Shown one piece after another: positions 51,312-60,769 of a stretch of 64,000 nucleotides of DNA; within the stretch, counting starts at the first letter, position 1, and each line of letters begins with the position of its first letter. The notes under the pieces were generated by a model. That model searched no databases. It was given only the letters and a program-made list of their open reading frames with translations, and was not told the DNA's origin. The position numbers and the translations under genes are program-made. Source of the DNA: Rhodoplanes serenus (GTDB lineage Bacteria; Pseudomonadota; Alphaproteobacteria; Rhizobiales; Xanthobacteraceae); assembly GCA_009720755.1 (NCBI GenBank), contig WNKV01000001.1:124001-188000 (forward strand), read 5' to 3'.

Positions 51312-52148
51312 CTAGAAGCCAAAGTCGCCGAAGGCGTCGTGCAGCTGCTCGCTGCGCCGAAGCTTGGTCCGCGCGGTCTCGCCGAGTGCGAGCGCGACCT
51401 CCGCGCAGAGGTAGTTGAGGAGGCTCATCGGAGCCACGTAGGAATCGAACAGATTGGCGCCGCGGCCGAGGCAGCGGAAGGTGACGGCGGCCTCGTCGGC
51501 GAGATCGCCGAGCGACGGATCGGCGAGCAGCACCACACGGGCGCCCGCCTCGTTGGCGACGCGCAGCGTCTTGGCGAACACCGGCGGCCGGCGGCGGAAG
51601 CCGACCATCAGCACGGCATCGCCCGGCGACAGCGCCGACAGATCCTCGGCGAGCGTCTGGCCCGGCACCGGCAGCAGCCGGACGTCGGGCTTCACATGAA
51701 CCAGCAGCTCGCGCGCATAGAGCGCCAGCGCATAGCTGTTGCGGAAGCCGATCGTCCACACGCTGCCGGCATCCGCGAGAATACGGACGGCGAGCCGCGC
51801 CTCCTCGACCGCGACGCCTTCCAGCGTGCGGGTGAGGCACGACAGGTCGTGCTCCAGATGACGGCCGAGCGATCCCGGCAGGACGGCGCCGTGCATCTCG
51901 GCGAGCGGCGAGCCGGCCGCATAGCTGGCCCGCGCCTGCTGACGGAGATCCTGATAATCGACGAAGCCGAGGCGGCGCACCAGGCGCGTCGCGGTGGCCT
52001 TCGACACACCGGCGCGCTCGGCCAGCTCGGTCGCCGAGTAGGCCGCGAGCTCGCCCCCCATCGACAGCAGCACGTCGGCGATCTTGCGCTCGCCAGCGGG
52101 GAGCCGCTCGTAGTGAAGGCGGATGGCATGGTCCAAGGGAAGCCCCAT
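51312..52148 (-). CDS. MurR/RpiR-family transcriptional regulator (278 aa)
   Basis: Predicted regulator of both flanking purine operons. The N-terminal RpiR HTH is seen in YSATELAERAGVSKATATRL. The C-terminal SIS domain (about residues 120-250) normally binds a phosphosugar; here VWTIGFRNSYALALYAREL and VLMVGFRRRPP are its two key loops. The family does occur next to purine/allantoin genes. The ATG at 52148 is chosen over a TTG at 52184, although its ribosome site is poor. It is first in the leftward operon and divergent from ygeY. A palindrome suited to autoregulation lies just upstream. Confidence 0.9.
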   Translation of the reverse strand: MGLPLDHAIRLHYERLPAGERKIADVLLSMGGELAAYSATELAERAGVSKATATRLVRRLGFVDYQDLRQQARASYAAGSPLAEMHGAVLPGSLGRHLEHDLSCLTRTLEGVAVEEARLAVRILADAGSVWTIGFRNSYALALYARELLVHVKPDVRLLPVPGQTLAEDLSALSPGDAVLMVGFRRRPPVFAKTLRVANEAGARVVLLADPSLGDLADEAAVTFRCLGRGANLFDSYVAPMSLLNYLCAEVALALGETARTKLRRSEQLHDAFGDFGF

Positions 52149-52158
52149 GCGACGAAAG

Positions 52159-52202
52159 GAAACACAAATTTCATCTAGACGCAATCACAAAATTCGTGTT
52201 TC
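52159..52202. promoter_or_regulatory. AT-rich palindromic operator between rpiR and ygeY
   Basis: GAAACACAAATTT and AAATTCGTGTTTC are 13-bp inverted arms with one mismatch, 18 bp apart. Each arm region also contains a GAAA-N6-TTT(C/T) half-palindrome, the pattern favoured by RpiR-type regulators. The patch is far more AT-rich than its surroundings, as expected of a divergent promoter. It starts 10 bp from the rpiR ATG and lies ~185 bp before ygeY. Binding by the adjacent RpiR protein is inferred. Confidence 0.6.
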
Positions 52203-52386
52203 ATGAGGCTGGATGATCCGGGTATAGGCCGCGCCGAGGCGCGACGGCATCCGGACCGTCCCGAGTTGCGACAAACACGCACGCCGCCGGCCGAGCACGA
52301 CCGCGGACGTGCGGCCCGGCGCAGCTCGCAACCAACGGGCGAACGGTCCGGGCTGTCCAGCCTGCGGCATTCAACTGGAGATCGAC

Positions 52387-53928
52387 ATGTCGAACCTCGA
52401 CAAGCGCGTGGCCGAGCTGGCTGCCAAGTATCATCCGTTGGCGATCGAGATCCTGAAGGAAGCGATCCGCATCCCGGCCGATTACGTGGATCGTCCGGTC
52501 GAGCAGGGCGGTGATCCGCGTTGCGGCACCTCCAATCACGAGTTCCCGCGGCTCGACTACCTGCGTCGCCGCATCGTCGAGATCGGTGCCGTGCGCCGGC
52601 CCGAGGACGTCGACTTCGATGCGTTTGGCAATCTCGTGTGGACCGTGTCGGACCCGAGCGACGGCATCCCGGCCGATCAGAAGAAAGTGATCTATCTCGA
52701 CGGCCACACCGACACCGTGAAGCCGCTGCGCGACGTGTGGCTGGCCAAGACCAACGGCGGCGTCGACGTCTACAACGGCCTCATCGACCGCTCGAAGATC
52801 ACCAAGGCGATGCTCGAGAAGGAGCTCGGCTGGGTGCCGCCGGAAACCGAGTGGGACAATCTCTTGTTCGGACGCGGCTCGGCCGATCAGCTCGGCGGCG
52901 TCATCGCCCAGATCGTCGCCTCCAAGATCATGCTGGAGCTCGCTCCGGAAGGCGCCCTCAAGGGCGTGATCGTGCGCTCCTACGCGACCGTCTGCGAGGA
53001 GGACAACGACGGCGCCGGCCCGATGTATGTGATGCGCAACGTGCTGCCGGGCGCCAAGCCCGAGCTGATTCCGGACGTCGTGATCCTCACCGACTCGACC
53101 GGCGACGCCAAGAAGGGCGCCCTCGGCATCTATCGCGGCCAGCGCGGCCGCATGCAGATCGAGGTGACGGTGACGGGCCGCTCGTCGCACGGCTCGATGC
53201 CGTGGATGGGCCTCAACCCGCTCGAATACGGCGGCGCCATCATCAAGGAGGCGGCCGAGAAGTACGAGAAGCGCGACGGCTTCCTCGACAACCCGTTCCT
53301 CGGCCACGGCACCCGCACCGCCTCGTGGGCGACCCTCGATTCGCCGAGCGACTGCGCCGTGCCGGCGCGCTTCGTGTTCCGCTTCGACCGCCGCCTCACC
53401 ATCGGCGAGACGCCCGAGCAGGCCGTCAAGGACGTCGAGAACCTGTCGTCGGTCGCCGCGGCGCGCGCCGCCGGCCTCGAGGTCGAGGTCGCCATTCCGG
53501 TCTATCCGGATGCGAGCTGGAAGGGCTACGTGCTCAACAATCCGCAGATCTATCTCGGCTGGGTCACGCCCGAGGATCACCCCGCCATCAAGGCCGCGGT
53601 CACGTCCTACGAGGGCGTCGTCAGCCCGCATGTGAACGGCAAGCAGAACGAGGGTGGCTTCATCCCGAAGGAGCCGCGCGTCGATCGCTGGATCTTCTCC
53701 ACCGACGGCGTCGGCTATCCGGTGCCGAAGGACGACACCTCGATCCCGGTGACCGCGTCGAAGAACTGGGTGGTGTCGGGCGCCTACAAGCACCCGGCGA
53801 TGTTCGGCTTCGCGCCCGGCATCGAGCAGAACACCCACAAGATCGCCGAATGCGTCGACGTCCGCGAGGTGCGGCACGCCGTGGCGTTCCTGGCGCGCTT
53901 CCCCAGCGTCTTCGCGGCCGGACAGTGA
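52387..53928 (+). CDS. ygeY: YgeY-like M20-family amidohydrolase/peptidase (513 aa)
   Basis: Zn-dependent M20 hydrolase of the YgeY type, part of the anaerobic purine cluster, where it is thought to release diaminopropionate from a carbamoylated or acylated precursor. The first metal ligands are in YLDGHTDTVKPL (H107, D109). The catalytic Glu pair is in VCEEDNDGAGP, and the dimerisation-domain His in GRSSHGSMPW. At 513 aa it is about 110 residues longer than E. coli YgeY. GGAG lies before the ATG at 52387. First gene of the rightward operon, 41 bp before ygfK. Confidence 0.9.
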   Translation: MSNLDKRVAELAAKYHPLAIEILKEAIRIPADYVDRPVEQGGDPRCGTSNHEFPRLDYLRRRIVEIGAVRRPEDVDFDAFGNLVWTVSDPSDGIPADQKKVIYLDGHTDTVKPLRDVWLAKTNGGVDVYNGLIDRSKITKAMLEKELGWVPPETEWDNLLFGRGSADQLGGVIAQIVASKIMLELAPEGALKGVIVRSYATVCEEDNDGAGPMYVMRNVLPGAKPELIPDVVILTDSTGDAKKGALGIYRGQRGRMQIEVTVTGRSSHGSMPWMGLNPLEYGGAIIKEAAEKYEKRDGFLDNPFLGHGTRTASWATLDSPSDCAVPARFVFRFDRRLTIGETPEQAVKDVENLSSVAAARAAGLEVEVAIPVYPDASWKGYVLNNPQIYLGWVTPEDHPAIKAAVTSYEGVVSPHVNGKQNEGGFIPKEPRVDRWIFSTDGVGYPVPKDDTSIPVTASKNWVVSGAYKHPAMFGFAPGIEQNTHKIAECVDVREVRHAVAFLARFPSVFAAGQ

Positions 53929-53969
53929 CCGAGATGGCCGCATAAGGCCTCACACAGCACGGGTGCCCC

Positions 53970-56900
53970 ATGGACAAGCCGTTCCGCCCTGCCCCGCTCG
54001 AGCTTCTCGCCCGCTGGATCTTCGGCGAGCTGGACTCGCGCGACACGGTTCTGGGTATCCCGCAGGCGAGCTTCGCGGTCCCCGGACCGCGACTCGCCTC
54101 GCGGGTGTTCGGACGCACGATCGCGGCGCCGCTCGGCGTCGCGGCCGGCCCCCACACGCAGCTCGCCCAGAACATCGTGGCGAGCTGGCTGTGCGGCGCG
54201 CGCTTCATCGAGCTGAAGACGGTGCAGATCCTCGACGAGATCGCGGTCGCCAGACCGTGCATCGATTCGGCCGACGAGACCTTCAACTGCGAATGGTCTC
54301 AGGAGCTGAAGCTGGAGCAGTCCTTTCGGGAGTACCTCAACGCCTGGGTGCTGATGCACGCCCTGGCGCATCGGATGGGCCTCGCCGATCCGGGCACCCA
54401 CTTCGCCATGAGTGTCGGCTACGACCTGGCCGGCATCCAGAACCCGCGCGTGCAGTGGTTCATCGCATCGCTGCGCGACGCGGGTGATGCCCTCTCCGAG
54501 GCGATCGACGAGGTCGCCTCGGTCTATCCGGCGGTGCGCGACATCGAGATCCCGCGCCAGATCTCCGACCACGTCACGCTGTCGACCATGCACGGCTGCC
54601 CGCCGAGCGAGATCGAGCGCATCGCCCGCTATCTGTTGACCGATCTCGGCGTCCACACCTGGATCAAGCTGAACCCGACGCTGCTCGGTCCCGATCGCCT
54701 GCGCGGCCTGCTCAACGACACGCTCGGCTTCGACAACATCGAGGTGCCGGACGCCGCCTTCGAGCACGATCCGCGCTTCGCCGACGCGATGACGATGGTC
54801 AAGAACCTCGCCGCCGTCGCGGTCGGCCTGCCGCAGAGCTTCGGGCTCAAGCTCTCCAACACGCTCGAAGTGGTCAACCGGCGGCCGGTGTTCCCGGTCT
54901 CCGAGAAGATGATGTACATGTCGGGCCGCGCCCTGCACCCGCTGACGCTGACGCTGGCGCGTCTCGTCACCGAGGAGCTGGAAGGCCGGGTGCCGATCAG
55001 CTTCTGCGGCGGTGCCGACGCCCAGAACTTCCCGGATCTCGTCGCCGACGGGCTCGGGCCCGTCACGGTCTGCACCGATCTGCTCAAGCCCGGCGGCTAC
55101 GGCCGGCTCCAGCAGTATCTCGTCAACCTCAACGCCGCCATGTCGGACGCCAAGGCCGACAGCATCGAGGCGTTCGTGGCGGCGCGCTCGGGCGGCAAGG
55201 GTCCCCGCCACAATCTCCTCCGCCACGCCGAGCGGGTCGCCGCCGAGCACCGTTACGCCAAGCGCGAACGGCCGCTCCAGTTCAAGGGGCCGCGGCCGCT
55301 CGGCCGCTTCGACTGCATCGCGGCGCCGTGCCAGGAGGCGTGCCCGGCACACCAGAACATTCCGGACTACCTGTGGCTGGTCGGCCGCAACCGGCCGACC
55401 GACGCGCTCGACGTGATTCTGCGCACCAACCCGCAGCCGGGCATGACCGGCAGCATCTGCGACCACCCCTGCACCGAGCGCTGCGTCCGCAATTTCTACG
55501 ACGCGCCGCTCGCCATTCGCGAGGTGAAGCGCTTCGCCTTCGAGCACGGCACCGCGCCGACCGAGCGCCCCGGCGCACCGAACGGCATCAAGGTAGCCAT
55601 CGTCGGCGCCGGACCGGCCGGTCTCGCCGCCGCCTACTATCTGGTCAAGGCCGGCTTCGAGCCGGTGGTGTTCGATGCGCGCGCCTCGGCCGGCGGCACC
55701 GTGGACGGCGTCGTTCCGGCCTACCGGCTCGCCGACACCGCCATCGTCTCCGACATCGACCGCGTGCGCCGGCTCGGCGTGCGCATCGAGTTCGGCAAGG
55801 CGCTCGGCCGCGACATCACCCTGGCCGAGCTTCGCCGGGACTTTCCCTACGTGTTTCTTGGCGTCGGCGCCCAGCGCGGCAAGCGGCTCGGCATCGATGG
55901 CGAGAGCGCCGAGGGCGTGGTCGACGCCATCGCGTTCCTCAACGCCGTGCGGGCCAAGCGCCCGCCCGCGATCGGCCGCCGCATCCTGGTGATCGGCGGC
56001 GGCAACTCGGCCATGGACGCCGCCCGGACGGCGCGTCGCCTCGTCCCCGACGGCGAGGTGACCATCGTGTACCGGCGCACCCGCACCGAGATGCCGGCCG
56101 ACATCGAGGAGATCACCCACTGCCTGGAGGAAGGCGCGGTGATCCGCGACCTCGTCGCCCCGGCCCGGGTGGTGACCGAGAACGGCCGCGTCGTCGCCCT
56201 CGCCTGCACCCGCATGAAGCTCGGTCCCTACGACGAGTCGGGCCGGCCGCGGCCGGTGCCGGCCGGCGGCGAGGAGATGCTGCTCGCCGACACCATCATC
56301 CCGGCGATCGGCCAGGAGCCGGTGCTCGACTTCCTCGACGGGCTCGACATCGAGCGTCGCCGCGACGGCACCCTGGTGACCGACGCCGCCACCGGCGAGA
56401 CCAGCGTCTCCGGCCTGTTCGCGGGCGGCGACGTCTCGCGCGGGCCCGCCTCGGTGATCAAGGCGATCGCCGACGGCCGCGCCGTCGCGGCCGAGATCGG
56501 TCGACGCCACGGTGTCGCGCTGGCGGCCGAGCCGGTGCTCGACAAGCACGCCGATCCGAGCGCGCTGGTCGACAAGAAGGCGCGCCGCATCGCGCCGCAG
56601 ACCGTGCCGGTGCTGCCGGTCGCCGAGCGAGCCAGCTTCGCCGAGGTGATCGGCGGCTTCGGTCCCGAGGCGGCGATGCGCGAGGCGAGCCGCTGCCTGG
56701 ACTGCGACGAGCTGTGCAGCCTGTGCGTCACGGTGTGCCCCAACCGCGCCAACCTGGCCTACACGGTGACGCCTTACAGCGTGACCTGGCCGGCCCTGGA
56801 GGCCCGCGGTGGCCGTCTCGTCGAGACCGGCACCGTGTCCTACGCGGTGCGCCAGCAGGTGCAGATCGTCAATGTCGGCGACTTCTGCAACGAGTGCGGC

Positions 56901-57254
56901 AACTGCACGCCGTTCTGCCCGACCTCGGGAGCGCCCTATCGCATGAAGCCGCGCTTCTGGGTCGACGCCGACGGCTGGCGCGAGGCCACCGGCGACGCCT
57001 TCCGGCTGGAGCACCGCGACGACGGTGTCGCGGTCGAGGCCAAGCTCGGCGGGCGCGTTCACCGGCTCGAGCGCCACGACGGCACCGCGACCTATCGGTC
57101 CGACACGCTGGTGGCCCGCCTCGATCCGAGCGGCTGGAGCTTGCTCGGCTGCGAGCCGGCCGGCCCGCTTGCCGAGGGCGAGACGCTCGACCTGTCGCCC
57201 TGCGCCACCCTGATCGCCCTCCTCGACGCCGAGTCCGTGCTGCCAGCCTGCTGA
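53970..57254 (+). CDS. ygfK: YgfK-like iron-sulfur flavoprotein, putative selenate/purine reductase subunit (1094 aa)
   Basis: Large multidomain oxidoreductase. Residues 1-~430 form a dihydroorotate-dehydrogenase-like FMN barrel (AAGPHTQLAQNIVASWL ... SFCGGADAQNFPDL). Residues ~445-530 are a Cys-rich GltD-type domain (CIAAPCQEACPAHQNIPDY). FAD and NAD sites follow at ~543 (AIVGAGPAGLAAAYY) and ~673 (LVIGGGNSAMDAA). The C-terminus carries ferredoxin-like clusters CLDCDELCSLCVTVCP (~909) and CNECGNCTPFCPTSG (~973). This matches E. coli YgfK, required in gut bacteria for uric acid use. It probably reduces a purine-derived ring with NAD(P)H. It lies between ygeY and ygeW. Confidence 0.93.
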   Translation: MDKPFRPAPLELLARWIFGELDSRDTVLGIPQASFAVPGPRLASRVFGRTIAAPLGVAAGPHTQLAQNIVASWLCGARFIELKTVQILDEIAVARPCIDSADETFNCEWSQELKLEQSFREYLNAWVLMHALAHRMGLADPGTHFAMSVGYDLAGIQNPRVQWFIASLRDAGDALSEAIDEVASVYPAVRDIEIPRQISDHVTLSTMHGCPPSEIERIARYLLTDLGVHTWIKLNPTLLGPDRLRGLLNDTLGFDNIEVPDAAFEHDPRFADAMTMVKNLAAVAVGLPQSFGLKLSNTLEVVNRRPVFPVSEKMMYMSGRALHPLTLTLARLVTEELEGRVPISFCGGADAQNFPDLVADGLGPVTVCTDLLKPGGYGRLQQYLVNLNAAMSDAKADSIEAFVAARSGGKGPRHNLLRHAERVAAEHRYAKRERPLQFKGPRPLGRFDCIAAPCQEACPAHQNIPDYLWLVGRNRPTDALDVILRTNPQPGMTGSICDHPCTERCVRNFYDAPLAIREVKRFAFEHGTAPTERPGAPNGIKVAIVGAGPAGLAAAYYLVKAGFEPVVFDARASAGGTVDGVVPAYRLADTAIVSDIDRVRRLGVRIEFGKALGRDITLAELRRDFPYVFLGVGAQRGKRLGIDGESAEGVVDAIAFLNAVRAKRPPAIGRRILVIGGGNSAMDAARTARRLVPDGEVTIVYRRTRTEMPADIEEITHCLEEGAVIRDLVAPARVVTENGRVVALACTRMKLGPYDESGRPRPVPAGGEEMLLADTIIPAIGQEPVLDFLDGLDIERRRDGTLVTDAATGETSVSGLFAGGDVSRGPASVIKAIADGRAVAAEIGRRHGVALAAEPVLDKHADPSALVDKKARRIAPQTVPVLPVAERASFAEVIGGFGPEAAMREASRCLDCDELCSLCVTVCPNRANLAYTVTPYSVTWPALEARGGRLVETGTVSYAVRQQVQIVNVGDFCNECGNCTPFCPTSGAPYRMKPRFWVDADGWREATGDAFRLEHRDDGVAVEAKLGGRVHRLERHDGTATYRSDTLVARLDPSGWSLLGCEPAGPLAEGETLDLSPCATLIALLDAESVLPAC

Positions 57255-57329
57255 CCCGACGCCGATCGACCAACCCCGACCCGTCGAGCAGCGCGACGCT
57301 GCTCAGGTCCCAACTCAGAGGAACCAACC

Positions 57330-58523
57330 ATGTCCAGCGCCGCCATCGAGTCTCTGCTCGCCGACTTCAAGAGCCTGAAGACCGACCTGTTCCACAAGGA
57401 CTTCCTGCTCACCTGGGAGCATCCGCTCGACGAGATCAAGGCGATCCTGACGCTCGCCGAGGCGCTCAAGACGCTGCATCGCGACGGCATCTCGTACCGT
57501 GCCTTCGAGTCCGGCCTCGCCATCTCGATCTTCCGCGACAACTCGACCCGGACCCGCTTCTCGTTCGCGGCGGCGGCGAGCGCTCTCGGCTTCACGCTGT
57601 CGGAACTCGACGAGGAGAAGAGCCAGATCGCCCACGGCGAGACGGTGCGCGAGACCGCCAACATGATCTCGTTCATGGCGGAGGTAATCGGCATCCGTGA
57701 CGACATGTATCTGGGCGCCGGCAACGCCTACATGCGCGAGGTGGGCGAGGCGCTCACGGAGGGCACCCAGCAGGGCGTGCTGCATCGCCGCCCGAGCATC
57801 GTCAATCTCCAGTGCGACGTCGACCACCCGACCCAGGCGCTGGCCGATCTCGCCTGGCTGAAGAAGCACTTCGGCGGTCTCGACAATCTCAAGGGCAAGA
57901 AGATCGCCATGACCTGGGCCTACAGCCCGAGCTACGGCAAGCCGCTGTCGGTGCCGCAGGGCATCATCGGCCTGATGACCCGCTTCGGCATGGACGTCAG
58001 CCTCGCCCATCCGGAAGGCTACGGCCTGATCCCCGAGGTGGTCGACATCGCCCGCAAGAACGCCGCCGAGACCGGCGGCAAGTTCGAGGTGGTCAACAGC
58101 ATGGAGGACGCCTTCAAGGGCGCCCACATCGTCTATCCGAAGTCGTGGGCGCCCTATCAGGTGATGCAGCGCCGCACCGAGCTCCTCAAGGTCTCCGACA
58201 AGGACGGCCTCAAGGCGCTGGAGAAGGAGTGCCTGGCCAACAACGCCAAGTTCAAGAGCTGGGAGTGCGACCGCGCCAAGATGAACCTGACGCACGACAA
58301 GTCGGCGCTCTACATGCACTGCCTGCCGGCCGACATCACCGATGTGAGCTGCAAGGAAGGCGAGGTCAGCGCCGAGGTGTTCGAGCAGTATCGCATCCCC
58401 ACCTACAACGAGGCGAGCTACAAGCCGTTCGTCATCAGCGCGCTGATGTTCCTCACCCGCCTGCGCGATCCGGCCGCCAAGCTGGAGCAGGTGGTGCGCC
58501 GCGCCAAGAGCCTCAGCCTCTGA
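57330..58523 (+). CDS. ygeW: YgeW-family carbamoyltransferase (397 aa)
   Basis: Member of the aspartate/ornithine carbamoyltransferase superfamily of the YgeW (unknown transcarbamylase) type. In the catabolic direction it would phosphorolyse a carbamoyl-amine to carbamoyl phosphate. The carbamoyl-phosphate loop is STRTRFSF (72-79). HRRPSIVNLQCDVDHPTQAL and the amino-acid-side loop YMHCLPADITD are intact. Length matches E. coli YgeW. GAGG precedes the ATG. It is followed by carbamate kinase, which would convert carbamoyl phosphate plus ADP to ATP. Confidence 0.95.
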   Translation: MSSAAIESLLADFKSLKTDLFHKDFLLTWEHPLDEIKAILTLAEALKTLHRDGISYRAFESGLAISIFRDNSTRTRFSFAAAASALGFTLSELDEEKSQIAHGETVRETANMISFMAEVIGIRDDMYLGAGNAYMREVGEALTEGTQQGVLHRRPSIVNLQCDVDHPTQALADLAWLKKHFGGLDNLKGKKIAMTWAYSPSYGKPLSVPQGIIGLMTRFGMDVSLAHPEGYGLIPEVVDIARKNAAETGGKFEVVNSMEDAFKGAHIVYPKSWAPYQVMQRRTELLKVSDKDGLKALEKECLANNAKFKSWECDRAKMNLTHDKSALYMHCLPADITDVSCKEGEVSAEVFEQYRIPTYNEASYKPFVISALMFLTRLRDPAAKLEQVVRRAKSLSL

Positions 58524-58548
58524 GCCGAGGCCCTCACCGGAGCGTGTC

Positions 58549-59493
58549 ATGACGAAGACCGTGGTGGTCGCGCTGGGCGGGAACTCGTTCATCTCGGACG
58601 AGACCCACCAGTCGGTGCCCGACCAGTACCGTGCGGCGGAGCGGGCCTGCGCCCAGATGGTGCCGCTCCTCCACGATCCCGACCTGCGCCTCGTGGTCAC
58701 CCACGGGAACGGCCCGCAGGTCGGGTTCATCCTGCTGCGCTCGGAGATCGCCGCGCCGGCGCTGCATCAGGTGCCGCTCGACTCCTGCGTCGCCGACACC
58801 CAAGGGGCGCTCGGCTATCAGCTCGAGCGGGCCTTGCGCAACGAGCTGCGGCGGCACGGCCTCGCCCGCTCGCCCGCCGCCGTGGTGACGCTGGTGCTCG
58901 TCGATCGTGACGACCCGGCATTCCGCAACCCGACCAAGCCGATCGGCTCGTTCCTGTCGAAGGAGCGCGCCGAGGAGCGCCGGGTGAAGGACGGCTGGGA
59001 CGTGGTCGAGGACGCCGGCCGCGGCTGGCGGCGGGTCGTCGCCTCGCCGGTGCCGAAGGGCATCGTCGATCTCGACGCGGTGAAGTGCCTGCTCGACGCC
59101 GGCTTCGTGGTGATCGCGGCGGGCGGCGGCGGCATCGCGGTCGTCGAGGAGTCGAACGGCGACCTCACGGGCGCCTCCGCGGTGGTCGACAAGGACCTCG
59201 CATCGAGCCTGCTGGCCAAGCAGCTCGGCGCCGAGGTGCTGGTCATCACCACCGGGGTCGAGAAGGTGTGCCTCGACTTCGGCAAGCCGACCCAGCGGGC
59301 GCTCGATGCCATGACGGTGGCGGACGCCAAGCGGTACATGGCCGAAGGCCACTTCAAGCCCGGCAGCATGCTGCCCAAGGTGGAGGCCGTCGTCGCCTTC
59401 CTGGAAGGCGGCGGCAAGCAGGCCATCATCACCGCCCCCGAGCACCTGGTCGACGCGCTCGCCGGCAAGACCGGAACGCACGTCACCCTGTGA
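58549..59493 (+). CDS. arcC: carbamate kinase (314 aa)
   Basis: Transfers phosphate from carbamoyl phosphate to ADP, giving ATP, CO2 and ammonia. The N-terminal VVVALGGNSFI and THGNGPQVGFIL motifs, CVADTQGALGYQLE, and GIAVVEESNGDLTGASAVVDK-type loop are canonical. Length is standard. It starts 25 bp after ygeW with GGAG upstream and ends the rightward purine operon just before a strong terminator. In this context it is the energy-conserving step of the pathway and corresponds to YqeA of E. coli. Confidence 0.97.
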   Translation: MTKTVVVALGGNSFISDETHQSVPDQYRAAERACAQMVPLLHDPDLRLVVTHGNGPQVGFILLRSEIAAPALHQVPLDSCVADTQGALGYQLERALRNELRRHGLARSPAAVVTLVLVDRDDPAFRNPTKPIGSFLSKERAEERRVKDGWDVVEDAGRGWRRVVASPVPKGIVDLDAVKCLLDAGFVVIAAGGGGIAVVEESNGDLTGASAVVDKDLASSLLAKQLGAEVLVITTGVEKVCLDFGKPTQRALDAMTVADAKRYMAEGHFKPGSMLPKVEAVVAFLEGGGKQAIITAPEHLVDALAGKTGTHVTL

Positions 59494-59532
59494 GCGTCCC
59501 TTGCGAGCGGCGACGCCGCTCGACGCGACGAG

Positions 59533-59562
59533 CGCCGCCCGGAGCGATCCGGGCGGCGTTTT
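59533..59562 (+). terminator. intrinsic terminator after arcC
   Basis: A perfect 11-bp stem CGCCGCCCGGA-GCGA-TCCGGGCGGCG is followed directly by TTTT. It marks the end of the ygeY-ygfK-ygeW-arcC transcript. Confidence 0.9.
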
Positions 59563-59686
59563 CGTTGATGCCGCTCACACACCACGCATGCGCTGCGCCG
59601 ACCCCTGGTCTCGGGCGGGCGGGACATCCGTCGGCTTGAACCGGGCTCCGCCCCACCGTACATCCAGCGGCCGAGAGGAGAACCCG

Positions 59687-60547
59687 ATGTCCCATCCCGC
59701 CCTCGTGCCCGGAGCTGTCGCGGTCGTCACCGGCGGCGCCTCCGGCATCGGTCTCGCCGCCGCCACGGCGTTCGCCCGCCGCGGGCTCGTCGTGTGCATC
59801 GCCGACGTCGGCGACGACCGGCTGGCCGAGGCCGCCGCCGCGGTGCGGGTAGCCGCGCCGGACACGACCGTGCTGACGCAGGTCACCGACGTCAGCCGGC
59901 GCGAGGATGTCGACGCCCTCGCCGCGGCGATGGACGCGCGCTTCGGCGGCACCGACGTGCTGATGAACAATGCCGGCGTGCAGCCGGGCAGCCGCATGTT
60001 CGGGGCCGAGGCGGTGTGGCAACGGGTGCTCGACGTCAACCTGTGGGGCGTCATCCACGGCTGCCAGGCGTTCGTGCCCGCCATGATCGCGCGCGGACGG
60101 CCGGGCCTCGTCGTCAACACCGGCTCCAAGCAGGGCATCACCACGCCGCCGGGCGATCCCGCCTACAACGTCTCGAAGGCGGGCGTGAAGGTGGTGACCG
60201 AGATGCTGGCGCACGAGCTGCGCAGCATCGAGGGCTGCACCGTGACGGCGCATCTGCTCATCCCGGGCTTCGTGTTCACGCCGCTGACGGCGCGCGGCCG
60301 CACCGAGATGCCGCCCGGCGCCTGGACGCCGGAACAGACCGTCGCGTCGATGATGCACCACCTCGACGCCGGCGACTTCTACATCCTGTGCCCAGACAAC
60401 GAGGTGCCGCGGGCGCTGGACGAGCGGCGCATCCTGTGGGCGGCCGGCGACATCGTCGAGAACCGGCCGGCGCTGTCGCGCTGGCACCCGGACCATGCGG
60501 AAGCCTTCGCGGCCTTCGTCAAGGCGGGCCGACCGCCGTCGTCGTGA
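59687..60547 (+). CDS. short-chain dehydrogenase/reductase (286 aa)
   Basis: NAD(P)-dependent oxidoreductase of the classical SDR family. The cofactor motif is VVTGGASGIGLAAA (residues 13-26), then MNNAGVQPGS, the catalytic Tyr-Lys in PAYNVSKAGVKV and Ser region VVNTGSKQGI, where Ser is in GSK. GAGAGGAG precedes the ATG. It lies beyond the arcC terminator, so it is probably independent of the purine operon. The substrate is not predictable. The following 220 bp carry palindromic scraps such as AGCCGCGAAGCGGCT and no gene. Confidence 0.9.
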   Translation: MSHPALVPGAVAVVTGGASGIGLAAATAFARRGLVVCIADVGDDRLAEAAAAVRVAAPDTTVLTQVTDVSRREDVDALAAAMDARFGGTDVLMNNAGVQPGSRMFGAEAVWQRVLDVNLWGVIHGCQAFVPAMIARGRPGLVVNTGSKQGITTPPGDPAYNVSKAGVKVVTEMLAHELRSIEGCTVTAHLLIPGFVFTPLTARGRTEMPPGAWTPEQTVASMMHHLDAGDFYILCPDNEVPRALDERRILWAAGDIVENRPALSRWHPDHAEAFAAFVKAGRPPSS

Positions 60548-60769
60548 CGGCGAGACGCCGGCGGCGTGTACCGCCGCCTGATGATCAACTCGGTGTCATT
60601 CCAGAAGCCGCGAAGCGGCTGTCCGGAATCCAACCGAGAGCTCCGAGTTTGCCGTTGGACGAGGCTTGCCGCTGGTTCCAGGCTCGCCGCTGCGCGGCGC
60701 CCCGGAATGACGCGAACCGATCACCAGAAAACAGGACAGGCTCAGGGCGCGCTGCTCGCGCCCCCACCA

